Source: Tribonema minus (taxonomy: Eukaryota > Sar > Xanthophyceae > Tribonematales > Tribonemataceae). From it: DNA of 64,000 bases. The position numbers and the translations under genes are program-made. How positions within the stretch are numbered: position 1 is the stretch's first letter; every line of letters begins with the position of its first letter. Location: NCBI GenBank assembly GCA_017506865.1, contig JAFCMP010000445.1, positions 1,860,001 to 1,924,000 on the forward strand. The letters are read 5' to 3'. This document shows, piece by piece, positions 1 through 10,767 of the stretch. The notes beneath the pieces were generated by a model. The model searched no databases. It worked only from the letters and a program-made list of their open reading frames with translations, and had not been told where the DNA came from.

Positions 1-69
1 CTTGTGGTGCATCAGAAGCAGAAGTCCGTTAGACGGGGGGGTCCTAATTGCCACAACACATCACAATGG

Positions 70-428
70 TACATATGGACTTGTATTTATAAAGGCCCAA
101 GGGAGGCCGGGTTGCCTATGCAATCGAAAAGCTTGCGTCAACGCAGCAGCCTAGTCTGCGCTGTGCCCTAGGAGTTTGGATACCGGCGCCGCAACACAGC
201 CCAGCATTCGCGCTCCACGTGTGTATGCCATGAAGCGCTCCGCCAACTCCCGCGCCAGTGATATGCTCAGCTCAATGTGGATCTGACGCTTAGCTAACCC
301 GGCCTTGCGTAACACATCTGCCTTCCCCCCCCCTGAGCACAGTGCTGAGTGCATTGCCAACTCCTTAACAAAAAGGCTTGTCTGCTTGCCCAGCCGTCCG
401 TACGACTCCTGCACGAATGGCACAAAAG
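70..428 (-). mobile_element. 5'-truncated retroelement copy, 3' end only
   Basis: Read on the minus strand, this stretch encodes the C-terminal part of the retroelement protein found at 24139-26206 (shared residues FVPFVQESYGRLGKQ through KLLGHSAD) and continues into the same 3' untranslated sequence. The match stops near 70 and near 428, so the copy is severely 5'-truncated, as non-LTR retroposition typically leaves. Its C9 run (G9 on the coding strand, about 325-333) keeps the reading frame open, whereas the other copy has ten G. It ends exactly where an inverted duplication of host sequence begins. Confidence 0.8.
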
Positions 429-1213
429 TACACGTTCCTTGCCTTGACGTAGCTAGAGTACTACTTCCGAAGTACACAGTTACATGTGTTCTCTGACAGG
501 TCATCCACTCTCAGACTGGCTCCCAGGAATGCTCTGACCATCTCTCCGGCGTAAGTATCGTTGCATTCTTGTGCTCTTGTGTTTTGTTGTTGCCTGAATG
601 TATGCTGCTGCAGGCGGTCAAACATTCTGGGGAGCAGATCGTCAGAGCAGGCACTCCCTACTACGAGGTGGAATCTGGCACACCACGTGTTTGCTGTGGA
701 CCAGGCTACGTTGCCATCAGTGCTTCCTTCTGTGCGCCGTGCAATGGTGCCCAATACTCCTGTCCAGACTACGGCACAACAGCGGAGACTATAACACTTG
801 AAGAAGGATACTGGCGTGGTGCTGTGGACATAACGCCAGATAATCTTGTAACGGTGCACAAGTGCTGGAATGCAGCTGCTTGTAGTGGCCAAAGAGTATA
901 CTTGCGGAATACGACCCAGCTGGAGGACCAATACAAGAATTACTGCGCAACTGGCTACAAGGGTCCATGTGAGCGAGCTGCTTTAGAACGAGTTTGGTCA
1001 CCACGTTGGAAGACCTTCCTAGTGAAAGCGTGAAGGTCATCAAACATCATGTTGAAGTGTTGCACGTCTTGGGCACAAAGCCTCAATGTACTTGTTCCAC
1101 TGTTTGCTTGAGTGCTCGAAGGGCCATGAACATAGAGGTTGACTCAAGTCAACTCAAGCGTTTTGGATACGGAGGTTTACACAGTGTGCTGCGACACTGG
1201 CTGTGAGATCATT
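429..1213 (+). repeat. Inverted segmental duplication, left copy
   Basis: This segment matches the reverse complement of about 29790-30562 through flanking intron, the Cys-rich exon and the intron beyond it. The exon parts are most alike and the intron parts carry small indels. The left boundary coincides with the junction of the truncated retroelement. In the sister copy a dispersed repeat begins within about 12 bases of the corresponding edge. Confidence 0.8.
614..968 (+). CDS. Orphan Cys-rich extracellular exon (duplicate of 30047-30401)
   Basis: The exon is bounded by an acceptor ending CTGCTGCAG and a GTGAGC donor. It is 355 nt long, the same length as its sister exon, with no frameshift or stop. 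About 80% of the 118 residues are shared by my count. All cysteines seen in the sister are kept, as are the segments CPDYGTT, GYWRGAVDIT, CWNAAAC and GYKGP. In known large algal and protist surface proteins this type of Cys-rich region precedes a multi-pass membrane domain. No matching membrane exons follow on this strand before the retroelement at 1622, and the upstream side is a retroelement, so this is either a stranded exon or part of a gene extending past the left edge. The open frame despite clear divergence suggests it was under selection for some time. Confidence 0.6.
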
Positions 1214-1254
1214 CCATTGTAACGAGTGCCATTGGGGGCACATACCGTAGGAAA

Positions 1255-1372
1255 CGGATTATAATACCCCCCCTTGTATAATACCCCCCCTGTGTATAAG
1301 ACCCCCCCGTCTTGTTGTTTTGCGCTTCTCATTGCTAAGACAGGGGCCACTTTGTATAAGACCCCCAATTCT
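1255..1372. repeat. Degenerate tandem repeat TATAATACCCCCCC
   Basis: Four imperfect units of the form TATAA-T/G-ACCCCCCC are spaced through this stretch, the last being separated and shortened. The motif is asymmetric, with T/A-rich and C-only halves. No gene is visible from 969 to 1621 apart from the intron-derived part of the inverted duplication. Confidence 0.55.
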
Positions 1373-1621
1373 TGTAAGCTGATGCAGATGACCAGAGGCA
1401 GATAAAATACTATGAAAATATTGTTCTGTTGTCTCCCGTTTTCTGTCCATTCTTGGTCTCTCGTTTTCCGTCCATTATTGGAGATGATAAAAAAATCTTA
1501 CTATCTATTCGTAGGACGATCAGCCACTTCAAGTTTGAACTGCTTTTTTGTTGAAGTTGTATATTATGTCCTGGACCGCATGGGCTGCGCGCACGATAAA
1601 TCGGGCTTGTAATAACTAAAT

Positions 1622-4600
1622 CTACGGAGGGGCCGGCGGTTCGGCGCTGGCCGGCGAGGGCCGCGGCACTTGCAACAGTGCGATGCGGCGGTAAGCGCTG
1701 ACGTCGCCATCAGGGGCAATGACTGCGCTCCAGTTGTCGATCACGACACGTGTGAGCGCGCGCTGTAGCGCGAGGGAGGTGCGGCGGCGCCAGAAGGCAA
1801 CGCGCTGCGCGAGATTGTAGCTGCCCTGCGAGCTTTGCTCGGCGAGTGCGTGTAGCAGCGCTTGGGTGTCGCGTGACATAGCGCCGAAGTGGTCAAAGGC
1901 TGCGGAAAATAGGGTGTGTGTAGTGGGGTCCAGGGCCCCTGAGACTACGTATGTGTCTATCTTTTCCTGCGAAGCCGATTCTAGCACGCGCTGCACATCG
2001 CGCGCGCCCCCCTGAGCCTGACGGAGGCGGGAGGGGCATGAGCTGTCACGTATGGTGACGTCTATGCAACAAGCTACTTCAAAGCCGCCGCGCAGTTTAG
2101 TGCACCGGCCTGCTGCTACCGCGTCGGCGCTCGGCTGCACTTTAGGAACTGGAAGGCAGATCTGGTTGCTGCCAAAGACGATGTCCATGAACTTGTTGAA
2201 CCCGTGGCGCGCCGCGTAGCGGCGGAAGGGGGCAAGGGTGTCCCGGTCGAGACCGCGGAGGTGGGCCACCTGCTTGAGCAGCTGAAAGAGCGCGTCTGCG
2301 AGCAAGTTGTGTCGCGTGACGTTAAGCCCTTGTGTGCAGCGGCGCAGGTGGGCACCCGAGTCCACTGGTTTATGGCACTTGGGCACCGCGCCGCAGCGGG
2401 GGCGGGGCGCTCCACGCCCAGGTGGCGCCGCAGCGTCTCGCGGAATTCCGGCGGGGACATGGTCTCCGCTGGGTCAGTGCTCGGCAATTGCGCCAAGAAA
2501 CCCATGGCCCCCTTAGAGGCGCCGCTGCGCCACGCCGCGACTGCTTCCAACGCATTTGCTGCTTCAAGCCGACGCAGCTGCGTGGCGGCGAGCGCTGCGT
2601 CTAGCACCCGTGATAGCGCCGCTTGACGCCGCGCCAGCACGGCGGCCGGCGGGGCCTGGGCAGAGCCTGGCTCGCGCGCCACCGCTGGCGCAGCAGCGCG
2701 GTGCGCGCCGGCGCGAGTCCGCATGCCCGGCCCCGCAGCTCCGCCTGCCCGTTGTAGCAGATCGCGCAGCGCCCGCCACGCGCCGTCGTCCTGGCGCCAG
2801 TCTTGGTACCAGACCGAGGGCAGGAGCAAAGCGAGGGCCGATGCAGCATCGTCGCTGCCGCTGCGCAGCTGCTGCAGGCAGGTAGCTATCTGCGCGAAGG
2901 TGAAGCCGTAGCGGGCGTGCTGCAGGACGCGGCTGCGTGCTGCGGCTGGAAACGCCGCCAGTGCCGGTCCCATGCACTCGAGGGTACGTGCAGCAAATGC
3001 GGCACATGCACGCGGCGCTGCGCCCAGCACGCCAAAGCCACCGCTCCCCAGCCGCAGATGCACGCGTACCTGCTGGTGTGCTGGTAGCGTCACTGGGGCC
3101 CCGCCACCCCAGTCGGCGCCGCGTACCCATGCCACTGCCGCCGCCCACGGAGAGGGCGGCGCCGCCGTCGCCGCAACCGCCGGCGGGCCGCGGCGATCGT
3201 CAGCAGCCGCCGGCGCGCCCCCGTGGGCCGGCGGCGCGCCCTCGTGGGCCGGCGGCGTAAGACCCGCCGATGGTTCCTGCGCCAGCGCGGCCACGGCCGC
3301 TTGCGTCACGGCGTCGAAGCGCTGTAGCTCCTCGTGCGTGAGGGATGGCGCCGTGTTGCGCGCGACATGCCCTGCGCGGGCGGGGACGGCAAGACGCAGA
3401 ATGGAGAAGGCAGCCTGCACATCCTCCATCTGCACCAGCTCCGCCACCAGGCGGTCGGTGCTGGGGGCACGAAGGGTCGCCGCTACGTGTGCGCGCACGA
3501 ACTCCTCGGTGCCGACCGCCACCCCCATCAGCGTGATGCCGTCGTCGCATACTGGTACGGGGACATTGGCGGCGGCGAAGATGGCAGCGGCGCGCTCGCG
3601 AGCGCCGCCTGAGGCCGGCACCAGCGCCGCGCATTTCGTGACGTTGACCTGAATGTTTAGCTCGCTCAGCGCCTGTTGTATGAAGCAGAACGCGCGACCG
3701 ACGTGGCCGAGCACTGACGCGTCACAGCTGGGCGTCATGATGGTGAGGTCATCGAGGTAGCCCGGAAGCGCCAGCTGCGGGAACTTGGCGCGGGCAGCCA
3801 CCATGGTGCCGCGCAGTGCCAGCGCGAACAGCAGCGGCCCCAATGGGTCGCCCTGCTGCACGCCCTGTTGGGAGAGGATGATGGCGGCGTCGGCGTGCCC
3901 ATCTTGGCCAAATTGCAGCCAAGGGGCCCGGCCGGGGCCGTAGACGTGCTCGACGTAGCCGTACAGGTCAGGCAGATGCTCGGCCACCGCGGTGAGGACT
4001 GCCGAGCGCGACAGCGCGTTGAAGGCATTACTGCCGTCAAAGGCAAGGAGCACGCCGCCGCACTGATGCGTGAGCTGCGCCATGAGCGCCACTCTCTCTG
4101 CGCCCCCCCGCGCGCCGACCCCAAACTGGCCAATTGGTTCCAGCAGCGCGGAGACGCGGTCCCGGGTGTCCGTGCAGATGGTGCGGGCGAACAGGCGGCG
4201 GATGGTGTCGCCGCACGCGATGGGGCGCGCCTTCTCGCCCACAGCGCTGAGGCGCGCGGCCGCGTGAAGGCGCCAAAAGGGGGCGGGCAGCGCGGCGGGG
4301 GTGGAGTACACCGCGGTACCCAGCCACGCCAGCAGCTCAAGGAGCCAGTCAACCGTGCGCCCCGACGCGTGCGCCGTGTGCCGAACGCACTGCTGGAGGT
4401 GGGAGTTGCGCAGCCCAGAGGGACCGGCGGCCGAGCCAGGGTTGGCGGCGAGGATGGCCTCGCGCAGCCCGTCCGCCGTGAACGAAGCGCCGTTGAGTGG
4501 TGCTGCCGCTGCCAGCGCCGACGCCGCCACCGAGCTGCGCGCTCGCGTTGCCGCGGCATCCAGCTTCGCAGACGCGTCGCCGGCTGGGTGTTTAGCCTGC

Positions 4601-5487
4601 AGTTTATGCAAGGTAGCGGAGTCGCGGGGGGCAGATGTGTCAGCACCCTCTGCCAGCAGCCGCGCGGCGCGCCCGACGCCGCCCGGCTGCCGCGCCGTCG
4701 CCGCCGCGCGCTCCCGCACTGCTGCCGCCGCCTCCGTCATAGATCTAGCGCGGCGCGCGCACGCACGGGCGGCGCCGCGGCGGCAGAAGGCCAGCGCTGT
4801 GCGCGTGAGCAGGTCCAGGTCGCCTGCCACAAAGGCCGCAAAACGGTGCGCCCGCGGCAGGGAGCCGTCGGGTACAAGCAGCAGGCACGGCAGCAGATGC
4901 AGCAGCTTGCACCATGCACCGGCCGTGGCGGACGCCTGTGCCGCTGCCTCAACCCCGTGTGCCTGCGCTACCGCCGTCTGCGCTTCCCGGAGGCCCGCCA
5001 GCGCGGCCGTTAAGGCGGCTGTGAAGTCCGAGCGGTGCTCCAGGCGAATGCGGCGGCCGACCACCAGTTGCTGCTGCAGAACATAGTCAAAGGAGAGGTC
5101 GTCAAGCGCTACGCGCGCGGGCGAGAGCGGCGCCAGCGTCCAGAGCGGAAGCGCGCTGCGCCATGTTGGCCCTGCCGCAGCCACAGCGGCAGCTGCGCGG
5201 GCGCCGGGGCCGCGCGCGCCGCCGCTGGCTGTAGAGAGGGGGAGGATGGGGGGCAAAGGCACGACGCGGGGCCCGTGTGGCCGCTGCGTTGCGGCCGCCC
5301 CCCGGGACTTGTAGAGGTGGTCGCGCTGGTGCAATTTCGTGCGCACGCACCCGGGCTCGCAGCACGAGGCGCATGCGCAGAGTAGCAGCTCGGGTTCCAC
5401 GGCGTAGTAGGTGCCCGCGCCGGCTCGGTGGAGAGTCAAACACTCATCGTCGACCACCTGCATACGCGCGAGGAAGTCGGCAGGCAC
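1622..5487 (-). pseudogene. Reverse transcriptase ORF with C-terminal Zn/nuclease-like domain, frameshifted
   Basis: An open frame of 1123 codons runs from 5487. It contains the RT palm motifs in order: PGSAAGPSGLRNSHLQ before the fingers, FDGSNAFN (residues about 483-490), QQGDPLGP (about 544-551) and the catalytic YLDD (577-580). These are the residues expected of an active RNA-directed DNA polymerase. Near 2380 the frame shifts: the protein continues in another frame (1622-2386) as CPKCHKPVDSGAHLRRC, then a TRHN box and an ADAVAAG...CIDVTI pair. The same layout recurs in the copy at 24139. That pair resembles a PD-(D/E)XK-like nuclease core, which is inference. A single missing base in the CCCAAGTGCC stretch would explain the shift. 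The element could be recently dead, or the base call could be wrong. Confidence 0.75.
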
Positions 5488-6431
5488 ATTCGGATGCTCG
5501 CGGCGCTGGTGATCCGCCAGCGTCGTGGCGATGCGCGCGCCAGCGCCAGCGACGCCGACGTCTGCGCCGTGAGCGTGTGCGCCTCCCCGTTCCGGCGGAG
5601 GCGCGGTTTGGGCACTGGCACCCGAAAGAGGCAGCCAGTGTCATATAAAGGGCAGCACGGATAGATGGCAGCTGTTGCAGGCTGAGCGGGCGCCTGCACT
5701 GCCTCAGGCTGCGCAGGGTCTATGCCCGCCGCGGCAGCCGCTGCTGCAGCAGCAGCTGCCGCAATGGCCGCCGGTGCGGCTCCCCCTGAAGTAGAGTCAG
5801 ACATCATTACGGTGGATGAGGGGAGCGCCGCACCGGCGGCTTACAGGCCCGAGGCGCCGCCGCCTCCCTCCGGTGTCGGCGGCTGGGCCGTCGTGGTGGA
5901 GAGGAAGCGGTCGGCGGCGGACTGACCTTGGGGCAGCCCGCGCGCGGGGCGTGCAGCGGGGGGTTCCGCCGCCGAGCCCGGCGTGCGCTCAGCAGCCGTG
6001 CGCTTGCGGCTGGCGCGGGGTGTGCCACTGTCGGACATAAGCGCGCTGCTGTCACTGGCAGGCATGGGGGGCTGCCTACTGCGCGAGGGGGAGGCGCTGC
6101 AGTCGCTGCCGTGCCGAGCCGCTGGCGACGATGCGCGCCGACACCGCGAGCGCCCGCGTGAGCAAGAGCGCGGCGGCTGCCGCGGCGCCGCCGCTGCCTC
6201 CAGTGCCACCGCGGGGTCCGCTGCCGCGCTTGCGGCCGCTGCCGCTGCCGCGCTGGCAGCACCTACAGCAGGCGGCGGCGCGCCCGCCGCCGCCGCGCCT
6301 GCCGCCGCCGCGCCCGCCGCCGTTGCCCCGTCCGCCGCCACCGCCGCCGCAGCGCCAGCCGCTGCAGAGCTAGCCTCAAGGTCTCCCGCCACGGGCGTGG
6401 TGGCCACCGCGCCGATTGTTCTATCCGTCAT
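5436..6431 (-). pseudogene. Upstream Ala-rich leader and zinc-finger-like start of the RT element
   Basis: Two open segments in one frame (5841-6431 and 5436-5807, separated by a single stop) encode a strongly Ala-rich, Pro/Ser/Arg-containing leader followed by YPCCPLYDTGC. Around 5535 the frame must change to join ADHQRREHP and PADFLARMQVVDDE, which lead into the RT ORF. Together the C-x4-C and H-x5-H pairs look like a C2H2 finger, common at the N terminus of such elements. The stop near 5841 and the frame change add to the lesions in this copy. The Ala-rich part may be low-complexity leader rather than a conserved domain. Confidence 0.5.
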
Positions 6432-6510
6432 TCATTCTGCTCACAGCGAACTTCCTGATATACGACACAGATCTGAGCTCGAGATCTGAGCTCGAGGAAG
6501 TATAAGTCAT

Positions 6511-6606
6511 GCCTTGTCACTAACCATCTGCCAAGTTATGATGCAAGACGATACGGCATCCATGACCGCAGCCACCATCAGTGCAGTTGGCCACCCACCG
6601 TTGCCA
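6511..6606 (-). repeat. B-type relict exon unit at the retroelement border
   Basis: The minus strand reads like the B units of the 38-64 kb array: a CATGTGGCAAC-type start, GCACTGATGG in place of an acceptor, and a GTTAGTG donor-like end. It lies directly against the right end of the RT element, which therefore inserted into this repeat. Confidence 0.6.
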
Positions 6607-6861
6607 CATGCACCATGAGCGGGCATCAAGAAGCAAAAAGGATGAGCACAGCAGGGTAGCGGTGGACGACAAGCAAGTCTCACTGGTACAAAAGGCGCTT
6701 GCCACAAGACGACCGCAGCATGCTATGGCACCTGTTGTAGTGCGACTTCCATCGCTCTCTAAAAAAAATGCACAGACGAAGGTCAAATTGCCTCCTGCAT
6801 TGAAAAAGGACCCTCCTGTGCAATGTGCCACAAATATAACGCCAGAGGCGGGATGAAACAA

Positions 6862-7689
6862 GCAGTAATGTGTCAGTATGCATTACCATGCAAAATCAGG
6901 AACTGAATAAAACTGCCAGGAGGCTGATGCCTCAACTGAAATCTCCGACACAGGGACTTGCAGTGGTGACCAGTTGAGTATGGCCTTGCAGTTATCAATG
7001 AGCCAAAAAGCTTGTGCACACTTCGGAGTACAGCATCCCCATTTTGGGGTGCTAGGAGCCTGCACCCACCTCTTCATCGCGGCTTGTGCTTTACTCAGTT
7101 AGAGCGACAATTACGGGTCTGCACGAACAAGTCGAAATACACCAGCGCTTGATCGCAATCTTACGGCATGTGCCCCTCCTCCCTCGGCTACTCAACGAAC
7201 CCAGCCAGTGGACCCCAGCATCGCGGGCAAATCCAGCCAGTGGTCCAAGCGGCTTGATAGATTCGCTATGCCATCATGTGTAAGGTTATAGATCAACGCG
7301 CTCGTGGATGAGAGACTGTAACCAGGGACACTCATCGAAGTTCCTCAAACATTTCAGACTTCTTAGTTTCTAACAAGATCAATCAACGACATTTCAGTAA
7401 AGAAAAGTGACTCAGAAATTGGTGGAACCCCCGGGGCCTCCCCGTCGATGCAGGAACCAACTGCGGGGCTTGCACTATAGTATACACTACAAGTAGCAAT
7501 GGCCACTCAGAGGCTCGCAAAGAGAAGAAAGGGCATTGATACCTCACAGCATCAGTTTCAACAGGTGTGTGTGTGTGTGTGCCACAGTGTGTGGCAGATG
7601 TGGCCTGTACGGCCATCGTTCCAACAGTTGCGAATAGCACAACGAAATCATGAACAAAACCGAAGATCGGCGTAATATGTTTAGTCGGT
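6862..7689. other. No gene recognised
   Basis: Short chance ORFs only. The one visible feature is a (GT)n run at about 7566-7583. Confidence 0.5.
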
Positions 7690-7985
7690 AGTGGTAATGG
7701 CGATGGCGGCGACGTGCTGGTATTACCTCAGCCTGACACAGTCAACAAGCCGCAGCAAGTGCTAGCAGACGTAACACGCCAGAACAGCAAAGGCAAGGCC
7801 AAGTAGACGAAGTGCTACTCTGTAGGCAGCGCCACAGTGGAGGGCAAATTGGAGGTGTACACCTAGTGCGACTTCAGCGACAAGCACTTGTCTGCCAGCA
7901 AGCCTGCGCGCGCTACCACTGAGCATGTCCACAGCAGTGAGACAAGCTGCAGGTGCGCAGCATCAGCAGGTCGGCTAACTACCCT
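7690..7985 (+). repeat. Degenerate copy of a transposon zinc-finger region
   Basis: This stretch resembles 59050-59330 inside the hAT-like element: both contain CAAGCCGCA, GTGCTAGCAGAC, GAGGTGTACA and ACTTGTCTGCCAGCAA. Here the coding frame is broken, with a TAG just after the GTACACC segment. It is most likely an older relative of that element. No terminal repeats were recognised around it. Confidence 0.55.
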
Positions 7986-8591
7986 ATCTGCCAATGTACA
8001 CCACCAGCACCAGTCATGGGCCCTGTGCATCTCTCTCGCACTGAACTTCAAGGCACAGAAAGAATAAACTCTCTGGAATGGTCTACATACCGTACACTTT
8101 TATGGATAGCTCAGGCGCGACGGCATCGATAGGTGTTTGACGGGTAGCCTCGCACCGGCAGTGACGCTTACGGTTAATGAGTGGCAGCCAGTTACCGGTT
8201 AAATCTGGTACAAAAACTGGTGCGGGTACCGGTGTAACAAGTGTACGGGGCATTCTGGTGTGTATATTGGTATGATGATCAGGCTGTCTTTCTGTTAGGA
8301 CAGAGAGCAACCAACCTCGATCAGCAATCTGTTTATAGTTGTTACCGCCAAGCTGAGATTTAGCCTGGAAATGCCCCAAAGTTTAACTTGGAGATGCAAG
8401 CAGCTGAAACAGGTCACACACCATGTGGCACCACCGCGCACTGCCACAACAGCAAGTTGCATTTTTGCATCAGTGACTCAAAAACCCTGTCACTCACCAC
8501 CTGCCGGGTTGTTAATGGTAGAACAATATTGGCATCCGCCAAGGCGCAGCCGCCGACATGCAACAATGCATGAGCCGCCCCCACGTTGAGG

Positions 8592-9014
8592 ATCCGCTCC
8601 GCCCATCCGCGACCCTGAAACCCAAAAAGCAACCGAGCACTTATGCTATAGTAAAGTCTCCAGGGCAGAACAGGTGTTGAAGTTGGGTAATGGCATGCTG
8701 TAGCCCTATGTCAGGGGCATCTGCTGACTACTCACTTGTTGAAGTTGATGTTGTTCCTGATGTGATATTGTACTTCAACGGTGATATTCATACTTCAACT
8801 TCATGCCAACTTCAACTGTCATATCACTGCTCAGCGTGCAATAGCACGGCTCCACCCGTCTCAACTTCAACAACCAACAGCTCTTCTGGTGCGTCTAAGT
8901 GAGGACAAGAATCTACCATTGTCAAACTTCAACAGTTTAGTATCTTGACTGACTTCACTATAGCATAAGTGCTCGGTTGCTTTTTGGGTTTCAGGGTCGC
9001 GGATGAGCGGTGCA
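8592..9014. mobile_element. Foldback element with about 60-bp inverted ends
   Basis: About 8592-8651 is repeated in reverse complement at about 8955-9014; both contain CATCCGCGACCCTGAAACCC and GAGCACTTATGCTATAGT (inverted on the right). The interior of about 300 bp is noncoding and rich in AACTTCAAC-type words on both strands. The structure fits a short non-autonomous (MITE-like) element. No certain target duplication was found. Confidence 0.65.
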
Positions 9015-9039
9015 TATGGCAACTTGCCATATGCACCGC
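9007..9039. repeat. Perfect 33-bp palindrome (16-bp arms, 1-base centre)
   Basis: The left arm GCGGTGCATATGGCAA is followed by one C and its exact reverse complement. It overlaps the right end of the foldback element and would form a tight hairpin. Confidence 0.9.
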
Positions 9040-9314
9040 AGCGGACACGAAGAGACGATGCAAAGAAACACTCAAAAATTAGCAAACACACATGTTACAT
9101 ACAGCCTGAGTGCAGAAGCAGCAAAGCACGCAGATGCCGCGGTGACCCAGCCCTGGCACAGCTTCCATGTATGCTGCTAGCATGCACACCGTGCTGGGCA
9201 TGTGATGATTCAAGTTGATGAGGTGATCGTCATGACTTGACGCAGCCGGCGTCATTAGTGCAGGTGGTTTCCCAACATTGCTATGTGCACAGCGGTCTGA
9301 ACAGGAAGAAGCAT

Positions 9315-9555
9315 AATGAAAAACGAATCAAAAGAGATCTTTTAAGATCATTGAGCTCTAGGTGACAAGGGATGGTTAGCCGCAAGTGCCTTCCACCAAT
9401 GACCGTGGTCGCCGCTGCTGCAGTCATTGGCCACGAGTCAAACAGTGCCACCATAACCACAGTAGGCAAAAAGACTTCTGTAGGCAAGCTTTTTAGCGTT
9501 CGAGGCATGGGTGTTCAGTAAGGACAGGTCTCACGTGTTCGGTAGGCCAGCTCCC
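9315..9555 (+). repeat. Dispersed repeat, copy 1
   Basis: A repeat of about 240 bp that starts GAAAAACGAATCAAAAGA, passes through GTGACAAGGGATGGTTAGCC and CCGCTGCTGCAGTCATTGGC, and ends near TCTCACGTGTTCGGTAG. Other copies lie at 13948, 30574 and, truncated, at 16440 (inverted) and 28458. It has no coding potential and no inverted ends that I could see. It could be a SINE-like or MITE-like family. Confidence 0.7.
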
Positions 9556-10695
9556 TGATACGTGCTAGTATGTGCGCTTGTCACCAAAAGCTCCTTCACC
9601 TCAACACGAATCGCTTTGTGTGCGCAAAAATATCGATCATGAGCAGGAGCAGCAGCAATAGCCCAGAGCACATCTGCAAAAGTGGTGAAGCACTGCTTGG
9701 TAACATTGTCAACACAGTGAAACGCGTATCATAATGGTCCGATGTTCGGTAAAAAAATGTTCATGCGTTCTCTGGTTCAACAATTGTTTTTCAACGAAGT
9801 GGCAACCGCTGCTGCATGCCTAACTGCAAGTGCCGCGCTGCCATCAGGAGAACCACTAAAACAACTGACTGTCGCAACTTGCTCGGGCAGCGAGGTGCAA
9901 ATAGTTGGGGGTCATGAAGCTGGACAAAAACAGAAGGTCAGCTGTTTGTTGTTGGGCAAGGTGACAACAGGCATATAAATGTTCAATTGCAAAGCATATA
10001 GCTCACTCTGTGCACACTGACTCAGCTAGTGTAAAATAATATTGTGATGGGCAAGGGCCTGTCAATGAAAACGAGAATCCATGACCACATGCTGATGCAC
10101 ATATAATTACAGTATTGCCACAGTGTGCAAGTTGCCGTGCCTTTTGTTGTATGAGCAGTCGAGCAGTCACTGCTGCTGCAGGGCATACTGCGAAGCATCA
10201 CACAGTAAACACAACGCAAGAAGCATGTCATGGCTTGAGAAGTTCAACGCGCAGCATCGAAGCTTGCGCACATGCGCGCGGCATCACAACTACATGTCAA
10301 ACTGAACACACATCTGGTAAAAAACTCTCAGCAGATCCTGTCAGTGAACTTTTTACTCTATGCGTTGGTGTGCATTCATTTGTAGCAGCAGCTATTAGTA
10401 GTAGGATCACACCTTTAAGTTTGAAAGATGTCGCTTTCACCTGCACAGCGCAAGAACTTCAACGGAGGCTGTCTGCGGATATTGACGATCATCTAGCATG
10501 GGTTCTACATTACAATCAAACACTGCACAAGGCACTGCACTTGATGCTGATGCAACAAATTTGCAATGTTGCTGATAGTCTGTATTGCGGCAACGAGCAC
10601 CTGCTGGTGCCTGCCCAAAGCAGGGCCTTAGGCTCTCATCACACTTGCCGCAGAAGTCGCTGTCAGACAGAGTCAGGAGAAGTTATGGCACTTAC

Positions 10696-10767
10696 CAGTT
10701 GCCTTGTTCCCAGCAAATGACGAGTTGGTAACCATCATAGTCCCGTTTTGGTTGTAGATGGCTCCAC
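10696..10767 (-). CDS. Pmp-repeat exon, phase 1-1, 72 nt
   Basis: The acceptor ends CTGCAG and the donor is GTAAGT. It encodes GGAIYNQNGTMMVTNSSFAG. It is one codon shorter than the 75-nt cassettes at 40-62 kb and closely similar to them. Confidence 0.65.

Larger units (their letters stand above)
1622..6490 (-). mobile_element. Non-LTR-type reverse transcriptase element, near full length
   Basis: This very GC-rich block differs sharply in base composition from both flanks. On the minus strand it carries an Ala-rich leader, a zinc-finger-like N terminus, a reverse transcriptase domain and a C-terminal CCHC/nuclease-like region. The right edge is near 6490, where a 13-bp motif (GATCTGAGCTCGA) is repeated and host sequence resumes. 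That host sequence (from about 6495) is a B-type unit like those at 52.5 and 60.2 kb, so the element landed in a Pmp-array-like repeat. No LTRs were seen. Confidence 0.75.

Noticed and set aside
3868..5013. Long plus-strand ORFs opposite the RT gene (up to 381 codons)
   Set aside because: High GC makes antisense frames open. They are Arg/Ala-rich without domains, while the minus frame has complete RT motifs.
8414..8632. Minus-strand B-like exon (HVGGCALADANIVLPL)
   Set aside because: It has a GTGAGTG donor and loose resemblance to B units, but no acceptor, and the match is too weak to call.
9007..9039. Palindrome as a transcription terminator
   Set aside because: It sits at the edge of a foldback element, has no gene ending beside it, and hairpin terminators are not expected in an algal nuclear genome.
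10115..10720. Plus-strand ORF of 201 codons
   Set aside because: No recognised domain or compositional pattern of a real protein. It overlaps the cassette-like exon at 10696-10767 on the other strand and lies in what should be an intron of the minus-strand gene.
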